A DNA stretch of 51,526 nucleotides from Porphyromonadaceae bacterium UBA7048 (GTDB lineage Bacteria; Bacteroidota; Bacteroidia; Bacteroidales; Muribaculaceae), in the NCBI GenBank assembly GCA_002493945.1, contig DLAL01000041.1:1-51526 (forward strand), given 5' to 3'. How positions within the stretch are numbered: the stretch's first letter is position 1; each line of letters begins with the position of its first letter. Position numbers and translations under genes: made by a program. This document shows, piece by piece, positions 1 to 6,940 of the stretch. Below the pieces are notes generated by a model. The model ran no database searches. It saw only the letters and a list, made by a program, of their open reading frames with translations, and was not told the origin of the DNA.

Positions 1-188
1 ACCATTTTCAGGAACGGACAGTTACACTTTTTATGAGGTTTAAAAAAAGCCAACAGGGCTGATAATATAGATTTTTTTTGTAATTTTGCCGTGCTGTAGC
101 GAAGGAGACCCGTGAGGGGGTCATCTGAATCTGCTTCGCGGCGGTCATAATCATATACATAAAATAACCAACTGTTATCATTACCGCA

Positions 189-1385
189 ATGAATCTTTTA
201 CAGGCCAAGTTAGCAAAATATACCGCTCCTCAGGAAGCAAAAGCGGCGGGTATCTATCCCTATTTCCGCGCCATATCGTCAGAACAGGATCCCGAAGTGG
301 TCATCGACGGACGCCGGGTGCTGATGTTCGGCTCGAACTGCTACAGCGGTCTTGTCAATGATCCCCGAATCAAGGAAGCCGCCATAGAGGCTACGCGCAA
401 GTACGGCACAGGATGCGCCGGTTCGCCCTTCCTCAACGGCACCCTCGACCTCCACAAAAAGCTCGAGGCAAGGCTGGCCGAATATATAGGCAAAGAAGAT
501 GTGATGATCTACTCCACCGGCTTCGGCGTGAATCTCGGCGTCGTATCAACCCTGACCGGCCGCGAGGACTACATCCTCTGGGACGAGCAGGACCATGCCT
601 CCATCATCGAGGGCCGGCGTCTGTCGTTCAGCCAGAGTCTCAAGTACAAGCACAACGACATGGACTCCCTTGAGAAGCAGCTTGCCAAGTGCGCCCCCGA
701 CAAAGTGAAGCTCATCGTCACCGACGGCGTATTCTCCATGGAAGGCGACGTGGCCAACCTCCCCAGGATTGTCGAGCTCGCCAAGAAGTACGACGCATCA
801 GTGATGGTCGACGAGGCACACGGCATCGGCGTATTCGGCGAAGGCGGCCGTGGCACATGCAACCACTTCGGTGTCACCGACGACGTTGACCTCATCATGG
901 GCACATTCTCCAAGTCATTCGCATCGCTGGGCGGCTTCATCGCCACCAACAAGGAGATCACCAACTACCTCCGCCACCACTCGCGCTCCTACATCTTCAC
1001 TGCCAGCATCACACCGGCATCCACCGCAGCAGCCCTCAAGGCCCTTGACCTCATGATTGAGGAGCCCGAGCGCCAGGCCAACCTGTGGAAACTCACAGAC
1101 ATGGCCCTCGAAGGATTCCGTCAGGCCGGATTCGAGATAGGCAACACATCCACGCCTATCATCCCCCTCTTCGTGCGCGACAACTTCAAGACATTCGCCA
1201 TCACCAGCGACCTCCTCGAAGAAGGCATCTTCGTCAATCCCGTCGTGTCGCCCGCCGTTGCGCCCCACGACACCCTCATCCGCTTCAGCCTCATGGCCAC
1301 ACACACTCCCGAGCAGGTGGCCGAAGCACTCGAAAAGATTACAAAAGTATTCCGCAAACACGGAATCCTTCCTACCAATAACTAA
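189..1385 (+). CDS. spt: Serine palmitoyltransferase (PLP-dependent alpha-oxoamine synthase)
   Basis: Condenses L-serine with a fatty acyl-CoA to 3-keto-dihydrosphingosine, the first step of sphingolipid synthesis, as known in Bacteroides and Porphyromonas. The 398-residue length matches the cytosolic bacterial enzymes. Seen: His136 in the DQDHAS motif (stacks on the PLP ring), Asp208 and His211 in VDEAHGIGV (cofactor binding), and Lys242 in GTFSKSFAS as the Schiff-base lysine. The family also holds 8-amino-7-oxononanoate synthase and glycine C-acetyltransferase. I chose SPT from its overall likeness to the Bacteroides protein and because no biotin or threonine-degradation genes are adjacent. 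A TAATTTTG box at 81-88 may be its -7 element, but no -33 element is in register. The rubrerythrin gene follows 29 bp downstream, so co-transcription is likely. The 188 bases before the gene hold nothing else I can support. Confidence 0.88.
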   Translation: MNLLQAKLAKYTAPQEAKAAGIYPYFRAISSEQDPEVVIDGRRVLMFGSNCYSGLVNDPRIKEAAIEATRKYGTGCAGSPFLNGTLDLHKKLEARLAEYIGKEDVMIYSTGFGVNLGVVSTLTGREDYILWDEQDHASIIEGRRLSFSQSLKYKHNDMDSLEKQLAKCAPDKVKLIVTDGVFSMEGDVANLPRIVELAKKYDASVMVDEAHGIGVFGEGGRGTCNHFGVTDDVDLIMGTFSKSFASLGGFIATNKEITNYLRHHSRSYIFTASITPASTAAALKALDLMIEEPERQANLWKLTDMALEGFRQAGFEIGNTSTPIIPLFVRDNFKTFAITSDLLEEGIFVNPVVSPAVAPHDTLIRFSLMATHTPEQVAEALEKITKVFRKHGILPTNN

Positions 1386-1414
1386 TAACTTAATCCTCAA
1401 CTACTGTAACTATT

Positions 1415-1966
1415 ATGAAGAAGAAATTCATCTGCACAGTGTGCGGCTACATCCACGAAGGAGACGAAGCACCCGAAAAGTGCCCCATGTGCGGTGCTCC
1501 CCGCGATAAATTCAAGGAACTCAACCCCGAAGACCTCCTCAAGTTCGTCACCGAGCACGAAATCGGCGTAGCACGCGGCTGCGACGAAGAGATGATCAAG
1601 GACCTCAACGCTCACTTCAACGGCGAGTGCACCGAGGTGGGCATGTACCTGGCCATGAGCCGTCAGGCCGACCGCGAAGGCTATCCCGAAATCGCCGAAG
1701 CATTCAAGCGCTACGCATGGGAAGAAGCCGAGCACGCTGCCAAGTTCGCCGAACTCCTCGGCGACGTCGTATGGGACACCCGTACAAACCTTGAGAAGCG
1801 CATGCACGCCGAAGCCGGCGCAAACGAAGACAAGATGCGCATCGCACGCCGCGCCAAGGAACTCAACCTCGACGCCATCCACGACACCGTGCACGAAATG
1901 GCCAAGGACGAAGCCCGTCACGGACGCGGATTCGCAGGTCTCTTCAACCGCTACTTCGGCAAATAA
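1415..1966 (+). CDS. Reverse rubrerythrin (N-terminal rubredoxin-like domain plus diiron ferritin-like domain)
   Basis: A 183-residue non-heme iron protein of the peroxide and oxygen detoxification type used by anaerobes; it reduces hydrogen peroxide to water with electrons from NADH through a reductase. Seen: a rubredoxin-type iron site at the N terminus (Cys7-x2-Cys10 and Cys23-x2-Cys26), then a four-helix ferritin-like domain with EVGMYLAMSRQADREGYPEI, EEAEHAAKF and DEARHGRGF carrying the diiron ligands. The rubredoxin domain precedes the diiron domain, the order called reverse rubrerythrin; classical rubrerythrin has it last. The gene sits 29 bp after the SPT gene and is followed by a strong hairpin at 1998-2032. 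A link between sphingolipid synthesis and peroxide defence is only positional. The C-terminal end is intact. Confidence 0.93.
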   Translation: MKKKFICTVCGYIHEGDEAPEKCPMCGAPRDKFKELNPEDLLKFVTEHEIGVARGCDEEMIKDLNAHFNGECTEVGMYLAMSRQADREGYPEIAEAFKRYAWEEAEHAAKFAELLGDVVWDTRTNLEKRMHAEAGANEDKMRIARRAKELNLDAIHDTVHEMAKDEARHGRGFAGLFNRYFGK

Positions 1967-1997
1967 GCCGCAGCAGTCCATATCCTGACCAGCACCA

Positions 1998-2032
1998 CAA
2001 AGGGCCGGACCCGTCAAGGGGCCGGCCCTTTG
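1998..2032 (+). terminator. Hairpin terminator after the rubrerythrin gene
   Basis: An 11-bp perfect stem (CAAAGGGCCGG at 1998-2008, complement at 2022-2032) with a 13-nt loop lies 31 bp after the stop. There is no long T-tract. It sits between convergent genes, so it may serve both strands. Confidence 0.7.
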
Positions 2033-2071
2033 CATCGTCAGGCCACAGCCGGACTGACGCGCGCGGAGTCA

Positions 2072-2380
2072 TCACATACGCTCCCTGCGCCTGAAGTACG
2101 AGATAAGCCATCCCGTCAGCAGCAGAGCCGCAGCGGCGAAGAAGACGGCCCCCAGCACCGAGATGAGAAAGAGCTGCACAGGACCTCCGCCTATATAGCT
2201 CACAGTCAGAGTGCCGCCCAGCAGCGCGGCCACCACACCGATGATGACATCGAAGAAAAGAGTGCCGCGGCCTGTCGAGCGCTTGGCTATAAGTGCCGCG
2301 ACAAGGCCGATTACGGCCCATACGAGCCATATGACGATGCCCGTACGTTCGGGAGTAATTTCAATCAGTTCCATATACAT
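2072..2380 (-). CDS. Small membrane protein of the GlsB/YeaQ/YmgE (transglycosylase-associated) type
   Basis: 102 residues with three predicted membrane helices (about residues 13-33, 41-63 and 70-93) and glycine-rich turns, matching the YeaQ/YmgE/GlsB pattern, often called a stress-response inner-membrane protein. The biochemical role of the family is not established. ATG codons occur at 2380 and 2374; the first is used here, but the second is equally possible. Only 6 bp separate the first ATG from the end of a 194-bp hairpin-type repeat (2387-2580). The whole upstream control region is therefore repeat sequence, and I see no TAnnTTTG box there. A second small membrane-protein gene (2582-2752, same strand) lies on the far side of the repeat, suggesting an operon split by insertion or read-through transcription. 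Confidence 0.72.
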   Translation of the reverse strand: MYMELIEITPERTGIVIWLVWAVIGLVAALIAKRSTGRGTLFFDVIIGVVAALLGGTLTVSYIGGGPVQLFLISVLGAVFFAAAALLLTGWLISYFRRRERM

Positions 2381-2386
2381 TGTATT

Positions 2387-2580
2387 AAGTAACTCTTAAA
2401 AATTAGTTTATATTAAATTTAAAAGTAACTTCCGTAGATTGCTGCGATGTAATTCTTGTCTTTTGGCTGCTTTCCGCCCTCGTCATCAGGCTTGTAGCTC
2501 GCTACAAGCCATCTTCCTCAGACGAAAATCAATCCAAAATCCTTCAAATTCCATTCGCAGCTAATTTTTGCGAGTTACTT
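2387..2580. repeat. Hairpin-type repeat element with terminal inverted repeats (MITE-like)
   Basis: The ends are 20-bp inverted repeats that match at 18 of 20 positions: 2387-2406 (AAGTAACTCTTAAAAATTAG) and the complement of 2561-2580 (AAGTAACTCGCAAAAATTAG). The centre is a perfect palindrome at 2489-2510, 10 bp per arm with a 2-nt loop. Between the ends and the core the arms still pair imperfectly: CTGCGA-TG, AATT, TTTTGG and the core are shared in order. The left arm carries about 34 extra bp, including another AAGTAACT at 2423-2430. ATT flanks both ends (2384-2386 and 2581-2583), a possible 3-bp target duplication that could be chance. The element fills the gap between two minus-strand genes exactly. 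No protein is encoded in it. Whether it occurs elsewhere in the genome cannot be seen here. Confidence 0.65.
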
Positions 2581-2581
2581 A

Positions 2582-2752
2582 TTATCCTGCCACAGCAGGG
2601 CTGTTCACTATATAGGGTGCCAGAAAAGCTGCCACGTCCGTATCGCCTGTCAGGTCGGCGAACGTCAGCCATATTATAAGCAGTATTATGAGGAAGATGG
2701 CACCGATGGCCACCCATACGCTGGTGCGGTTGCGATTCTTTGTCCGGGTCAT
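2582..2752 (-). CDS. 56-residue single-pass membrane protein, unrecognised
   Basis: A short minus-strand frame from ATG (2752-2750) to TAA (2584-2582). The protein has a basic N terminus (MTRTKNRNR), one strongly hydrophobic helix at about residues 12-31 (Val, Ile, Leu, Trp), then a soluble tail containing FADLTGDTDVAAF and ending in SPAVAG. Basic head, single helix and acidic tail suggest a cytoplasmic N terminus and a periplasmic C terminus. I recall similar small proteins in Bacteroidales but cannot name a family. An overlapping longer frame on the same strand (2544-2813) gives a proline-, arginine- and histidine-rich product without a helix and is judged a shadow. The stop codon lies 1 bp from the hairpin element at 2387-2580. 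The next gene on this strand is the YeaQ-like membrane protein. Confidence 0.6.
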   Translation of the reverse strand: MTRTKNRNRTSVWVAIGAIFLIILLIIWLTFADLTGDTDVAAFLAPYIVNSPAVAG

Positions 2753-2918
2753 TGTCACGAAGTTTTTTAGTCATTGAAGAGTTGAAACATTTCAGAGACT
2801 GTTTAACAGGCATTATTGAACAATCTCCTACTATTCAACGCCCCGGCACGGCCATTTGTTTGCCCCGGCGTGATGAAAAAATATGACGCGCACAGCAAGC
2901 AGTCCGCCGAAAAATAGC

Positions 2919-2926
2919 TAACTTTG
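2919..2926 (+). promoter_or_regulatory. -7 element (TAACTTTG) upstream of pta
   Basis: A TAACTTTG box lies 30 bp before the pta start codon. No TTTG lies at the expected 19-21 nt upstream, so only half of the Bacteroidetes promoter consensus is present. Confidence 0.55.
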
Positions 2927-2955
2927 CACCATAAATCTTTCAACACAGAACTATC

Positions 2956-3969
2956 ATGGATCTTTTTGAAAAACTCACCGCGAAAGCCCGCGAACACCGT
3001 CAGCGCATAGTCCTGCCGGAAGGTCTCGAGCCACGCACCCTCACCGCAGCCGACCGAATCATAGCCGACTCTCTGGCCGACATCATCCTCATCGGCCACC
3101 GTCAGGATATAATGAATATGGCCCGCGAGCTCAAGCTCACGCACCTCGACAAGGCCACCATCGTCGACCCCGCCGACGAAAACGTCATCGACCGATACGC
3201 ACCCCTCTACTTCGAGCTCCGCAAGTCCAAAGGCATCACCATGGAGGAAGCTCGGCTCACCACAGCCAATCCCCTCTACCTCGGATGCCTCATGGTCAAG
3301 GCCGGCGACGCCGACGGACAGGTGGCAGGCGCCATGAACACCACCGGCAACGTCCTCCGCGCAGCATTCCAGGTCATCAAGACCGTCCCCGGCATCAGCG
3401 TAGTCTCCGGAGCATTCGTCATGCTCCTCCCCGAAGACTCGACTTTCGGCACCGACGGCATCCTCATATTCGCCGACTGCGCCGTAGTCCCCGACCCCGA
3501 CGCAGCACAGCTCGCACAGATAGCCGTGTCGGCAGCACGCACCGCACTCGACATAGCAGGCATCAAGCCCCGCGTAGCCATCCTCTCATTCTCCACCAAA
3601 GGCTCCGCCAAGAGCCCGGCCGTCGACAAAGTCATCGAAGCTACCGAGATAGCCCGCAAGATGGAGCCCTCTCTCATCCTCGACGGCGAACTCCAGGCCG
3701 ACGCAGCCATCGTGCCCTCCGTAGCAGCAAGCAAAGCCCCCAACAGCCCCCTGAGCGGCCGTGCCAACGTCCTCGTATTCCCCAACCTCGAAGTGGGCAA
3801 CATCGCCTACAAACTCGTCCAGCGCCTCGGCGGAGTCCAGGCCGTAGGCCCCGTACTCCAGGGCCTCGCAGCTCCCGTCAACGACCTCTCCCGCGGATGC
3901 TTCCCCGAAGACATCTACAAGACCATCATCATCACCTGCAACCAGGCCATCGGCCTGAAGGGACTCTGA
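2956..3969 (+). CDS. pta: Phosphate acetyltransferase
   Basis: Converts acetyl-CoA and phosphate to acetyl phosphate and CoA, the first half of acetate fermentation. At 337 residues it is the short form, made of the PTA_PTB catalytic domain only, without the N-terminal DRTGG/AAA regulatory part of the E. coli enzyme. Seen: the N-terminal IVLPEG motif, the central AGAMNTTGNVLRAAFQVI region, LSFSTKGSAKSP, and the C-terminal NVLVFPNLEVGNIAYKLVQR and GPVLQGLAAPVNDLSRG motifs typical of the family. It is followed 25 bp later by ackA, which completes the pathway. A TAACTTTG -7 box lies 30 bp upstream and a shared strong terminator follows ackA, so this is a two-gene operon. Confidence 0.96.
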   Translation: MDLFEKLTAKAREHRQRIVLPEGLEPRTLTAADRIIADSLADIILIGHRQDIMNMARELKLTHLDKATIVDPADENVIDRYAPLYFELRKSKGITMEEARLTTANPLYLGCLMVKAGDADGQVAGAMNTTGNVLRAAFQVIKTVPGISVVSGAFVMLLPEDSTFGTDGILIFADCAVVPDPDAAQLAQIAVSAARTALDIAGIKPRVAILSFSTKGSAKSPAVDKVIEATEIARKMEPSLILDGELQADAAIVPSVAASKAPNSPLSGRANVLVFPNLEVGNIAYKLVQRLGGVQAVGPVLQGLAAPVNDLSRGCFPEDIYKTIIITCNQAIGLKGL

Positions 3970-3994
3970 ACCACACCTTCCACTATACCTTATT

Positions 3995-5206
3995 ATGAAA
4001 ATACTCGTTCTCAACTCGGGCAGCAGCTCGGTAAAATACAAGTTCATCGACCTCACGGACGACAGCGACACCACTCTGGCCGAAGGCGGCGTAGAGAAAA
4101 TCGGACTCCCCGGCGGATTCCTCAAGTACAAGCGCGCCGACGGCTCCAAAGCCACCGTCGAACTCGGGCTCATCGACCACAACGCTGCCGTCAAAGCCAT
4201 CCTCAACATACTCACCGACCCCGCCGAAGGCTGCATCCGCAGCTACAGCGAGATTGACGCCGTAGGCCACCGCGTCGTGCACGGCGGAGAGAAATTCAGC
4301 GAAAGCGTCATCATCGACGACGCCGTCAAGGCCAAAATCCGCGAGTGCTACGACATCGCACCCCTCCACAACCCGGCCAACATGACAGGCATCGAGGCCA
4401 TCACCGCCCTCATGCCCGACGTGCCCCAGGTAGGCGTATTCGACACCGCATTCCACCAGACCATGCCTGCCAAGGCATACATGTACGCCCTCCCCTACCG
4501 ATTCTACACCGAAGACGGCGTCCGCCGCTACGGCTTCCACGGCACCAGCCACCGCTACGTAAGTCAGCGCGTGTGCGAGTTCCTCGGCGTGGACATCACC
4601 GGGCAGCGCATCATCACCTGCCACATCGGCAACGGCGCCTCCATGGCAGCCATCGCAGGCGGCAAGTGCATCGACACATCCATGGGCCTCACCCCCGTCG
4701 AAGGCCTCATGATGGGCACACGCTCCGGCGACGTCGACCCCGGCGCACTCACCTTCCTGATGAACAAGCATCACCTCACCGCCGACGAGCTCCAGAAGAT
4801 CATCAACAAGGACGGCGGCGTCCTCGGAGTCAGCGGCGTCAGCAACGATATGCGCGAGATTGAGGCAGCCATCGCCGAAGGCAACGAGCGCGCACGCCTC
4901 GCCCTCGACATGTACGAGCTCCGCATCACCAAGTACATCGGCGCATATGCCGCCGAGATGAACGGCGCCGACATCATCGTCTTCACCGGCGGCGTGGGCG
5001 AGAATCAGGCCGGACTCCGCGCCGACGTATGCAGCACCCTCGGATTCATGGGCGTAGAGATTGACAAGGAAGTCAACGCCGTCACACGCGGCACCGAGAC
5101 CGTCATCTCCACCGCAGCATCCCCCGTCAAAGTCGTCGTCATCCCCACCGACGAAGAACTCACCATCGCACGCGACACCAAGGCCCTCGTCGAGGCCGCA
5201 CGGTAG
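3995..5206 (+). CDS. ackA: Acetate kinase
   Basis: Transfers phosphate from acetyl phosphate to ADP, giving acetate and ATP. The 403-residue length is typical of the ASKHA-fold acetate kinases. Seen: the N-terminal VLNSGSSSVKYK signature, the GHRVVHGG motif, GFHGTSHRYVS with His182 (the equivalent of the catalytic-site His180 of Methanosarcina), the CHIGNGASM phosphate-binding region, and the C-terminal VFTGGVGEN adenosine motif. It is the second gene of the pta-ackA operon, 25 bp downstream of pta. A near-perfect hairpin with a T-rich tail ends the operon at 5254-5300. Nothing is odd in length or motifs. Confidence 0.97.
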   Translation: MKILVLNSGSSSVKYKFIDLTDDSDTTLAEGGVEKIGLPGGFLKYKRADGSKATVELGLIDHNAAVKAILNILTDPAEGCIRSYSEIDAVGHRVVHGGEKFSESVIIDDAVKAKIRECYDIAPLHNPANMTGIEAITALMPDVPQVGVFDTAFHQTMPAKAYMYALPYRFYTEDGVRRYGFHGTSHRYVSQRVCEFLGVDITGQRIITCHIGNGASMAAIAGGKCIDTSMGLTPVEGLMMGTRSGDVDPGALTFLMNKHHLTADELQKIINKDGGVLGVSGVSNDMREIEAAIAEGNERARLALDMYELRITKYIGAYAAEMNGADIIVFTGGVGENQAGLRADVCSTLGFMGVEIDKEVNAVTRGTETVISTAASPVKVVVIPTDEELTIARDTKALVEAAR

Positions 5207-5253
5207 GCCGTCCGCGTACCCACTACACCGCTTAAAAAAGACTGCACTATATC

Positions 5254-5300
5254 GAAAGGCTGCACTTCCGTGTTGACGGAAATGCAGCCTTTCTATTTTG
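5254..5300 (+). terminator. Intrinsic terminator of pta-ackA
   Basis: A stem of 17 to 18 bp with one mismatch (GAAAGGCTGCA then TTCCGT on the left, complement ending at 5293) closes on a GTTG loop and is followed by TATTTTG. Confidence 0.9.
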
Positions 5301-5398
5301 TACCCCTCAGCAGAGAGGTCGAATGGTGCCATTTTGACACTTCAAAAATACCAAGGACATTTTTTATGTTATAAAACACAAAAAAAGATGTCTAAAAG

Positions 5399-5429
5399 TT
5401 TGCAGTTCCAAAAATATGCACTATCTTTG
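5399..5429 (+). promoter_or_regulatory. Promoter, TTTG-N19-TATCTTTG
   Basis: TTTG at 5399-5402 and TATCTTTG at 5422-5429, 19 nt apart, match the Bacteroidetes housekeeping consensus. It gives a leader of roughly 60 nt before the ATG at 5496. Confidence 0.85.
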
Positions 5430-5495
5430 CCCCACAATCATTAAAGAAACGTCTGACGCCTGTCTGACACATTCACTTAAAAACTTTTGTTTTTT

Positions 5496-6767
5496 ATGAA
5501 AAAACTCTACTCGTTCCTTTCTGTGCTTGCCGTAGCAGCTCTCGGAGTAAATGCCGCTCCCACACTGCACAAGACGGTATCGTTTACGCCTAAGCACCAA
5601 CTCAAGGCAGCCGAAATTGAAGCTGTTGCCACCGCCCACAAACTTCCCGAAGTAAAGAACGTACACAGAATCGCCGCTCCTGCCGAAGATGTATGCGACA
5701 CCTACTCCATGACATTTGTTGACTTCGATTCGACCGGCAATGGCATGGCAGAGTACGAAGGCGACATCAAGATTGAAAACTTCGTAGACGGCATGCTTCA
5801 GGTCTACGGTTTTTCCGGAGAATATCCTCTCTACGGTGCATACGACCCTGAGACAGGCGTGTTCGCTATCGAACCTGACGATCTTGAGTCCGGACAGCTT
5901 GAAGACGGCACCAATGTCACTATCGCATGCCGTATCATGGCTTTTGAGATTTCGGGAGACCGAGCTTCATTCGTGGAAACAGATAAGACAACCTACGACA
6001 TCACTTTCAACGGCAATGGCTTTGACACTCCCGATGACTGCTTCCTTGCTATCGTACTTTACAATTCCGACACTTTGGAACTCCTGAACATATATGATTT
6101 CTTCTATAAGCTCACCATCGAAGCAACTCCTTGGGAAACTGTAGGTGAATGTACATTCGTAGACGGTATTTTTGGTCCTCTTGCCAACAAAGACAACACA
6201 AGTGAAGATACAGATCTTTGGGAACCTCTTACCATTCCCGGTCTTGAACTTCAGCAGCTTGCAACTGACCTCAACCAGATTCGTATTAACTCCTACTTCA
6301 CCATGTACGGCGGTTCTGGTCACCTTCTCATCGACATCACAGACCCCAATCGCGTAGTAGTGCCTTATCAGGAAACAGGACTTGTCATAAACCGCAACTA
6401 CGGTCTCACAAGCATCTGCTCCATCTCCGACCTCCTCGAACAGGACGGAAGCCCTGCCATACTCAAAGATGGCGAATACATTACTTTGGCTAATGGTGAA
6501 ATCAACTTCGAAATTAACTCTATCGGCTATATCTTCCCCAACACTACAGTAGAAGGCATGAATCCCGGCAGTGTTTACGGTATGAAATTTACCAAGGCTT
6601 CGAGACTCACTCTCCCCACTGACTTCAACGCAGGTATCGGCAACGTGAACGCTGCTACCACCGACAAGGTTGAATACTTCAACCTCCAGGGTATCCGCAT
6701 CGAGAACCCCACCCACGGCCTCTACATCCGCCGCGCAGGCAAGAAGGTCGAGAAGGTCATCCTCTGA
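5496..6767 (+). CDS. Secreted protein of unknown function with NLQG-type C-terminal tail
   Basis: 423 residues from ATG 5496; the frame extends to a TTG at 5487, but the ATG gives a clean signal peptide (MKK, then a hydrophobic run, cleavage near VNA-AP). The body is acidic, with repeated pairs of beta-strand-like segments and no catalytic motif I recognise. The last about 30 residues (EYFNLQGIRIENP, then GLYIRRAGKKVEKVIL) match a tail that recurs on secreted Bacteroidales proteins and is shared here with the protein at 30007-32667 (NLQGIRVDRP, VYLRR, KVVKVIK). Such tails resemble T9SS-type C-terminal sorting or anchoring signals, though I am inferring this role. It has its own promoter (5399-5429) and terminator (6787-6825), so it is transcribed alone. 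Its base composition is lower in GC than pta-ackA. Confidence 0.75.
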   Translation: MKKLYSFLSVLAVAALGVNAAPTLHKTVSFTPKHQLKAAEIEAVATAHKLPEVKNVHRIAAPAEDVCDTYSMTFVDFDSTGNGMAEYEGDIKIENFVDGMLQVYGFSGEYPLYGAYDPETGVFAIEPDDLESGQLEDGTNVTIACRIMAFEISGDRASFVETDKTTYDITFNGNGFDTPDDCFLAIVLYNSDTLELLNIYDFFYKLTIEATPWETVGECTFVDGIFGPLANKDNTSEDTDLWEPLTIPGLELQQLATDLNQIRINSYFTMYGGSGHLLIDITDPNRVVVPYQETGLVINRNYGLTSICSISDLLEQDGSPAILKDGEYITLANGEINFEINSIGYIFPNTTVEGMNPGSVYGMKFTKASRLTLPTDFNAGIGNVNAATTDKVEYFNLQGIRIENPTHGLYIRRAGKKVEKVIL

Positions 6768-6786
6768 TAATCCCCTTCCATCATAC

Positions 6787-6825
6787 AAAAGACTGTGTTC
6801 CATCACGGAGCACAGTCTTTTTTTT
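6787..6825 (+). terminator. Intrinsic terminator after the NLQG-tail protein
   Basis: An A-run, then a stem GACTGTG plus TCC pairing with GGA plus CACAGTC, followed by eight or more T. The A-run opposite the T-run makes it potentially bidirectional. Confidence 0.92.
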
Positions 6826-6940
6826 GCGTCGGCAAAAACCATCATGTGTGACAGTTGTGCTCTGATATAAAAGATTTTACATATCTTTGTGGATGGAATG
6901 ATTTGCTTCGTCCCAATACCAAATCATCAATCGAATAATT

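Noticed and set aside
8..208. 66-codon minus-strand frame at the left edge
   Set aside because: It overlaps the SPT start and has no recognisable features; the region is AT-rich leader DNA.
2544..2813. 89-codon minus-strand frame over the small membrane protein gene
   Set aside because: Its product is Arg/Pro/His-rich and without structure, while the overlapping 56-codon frame gives a clean membrane helix.
3983..5332. 449-codon minus-strand frame opposite ackA
   Set aside because: Shadow of ackA with typical backward codon composition.
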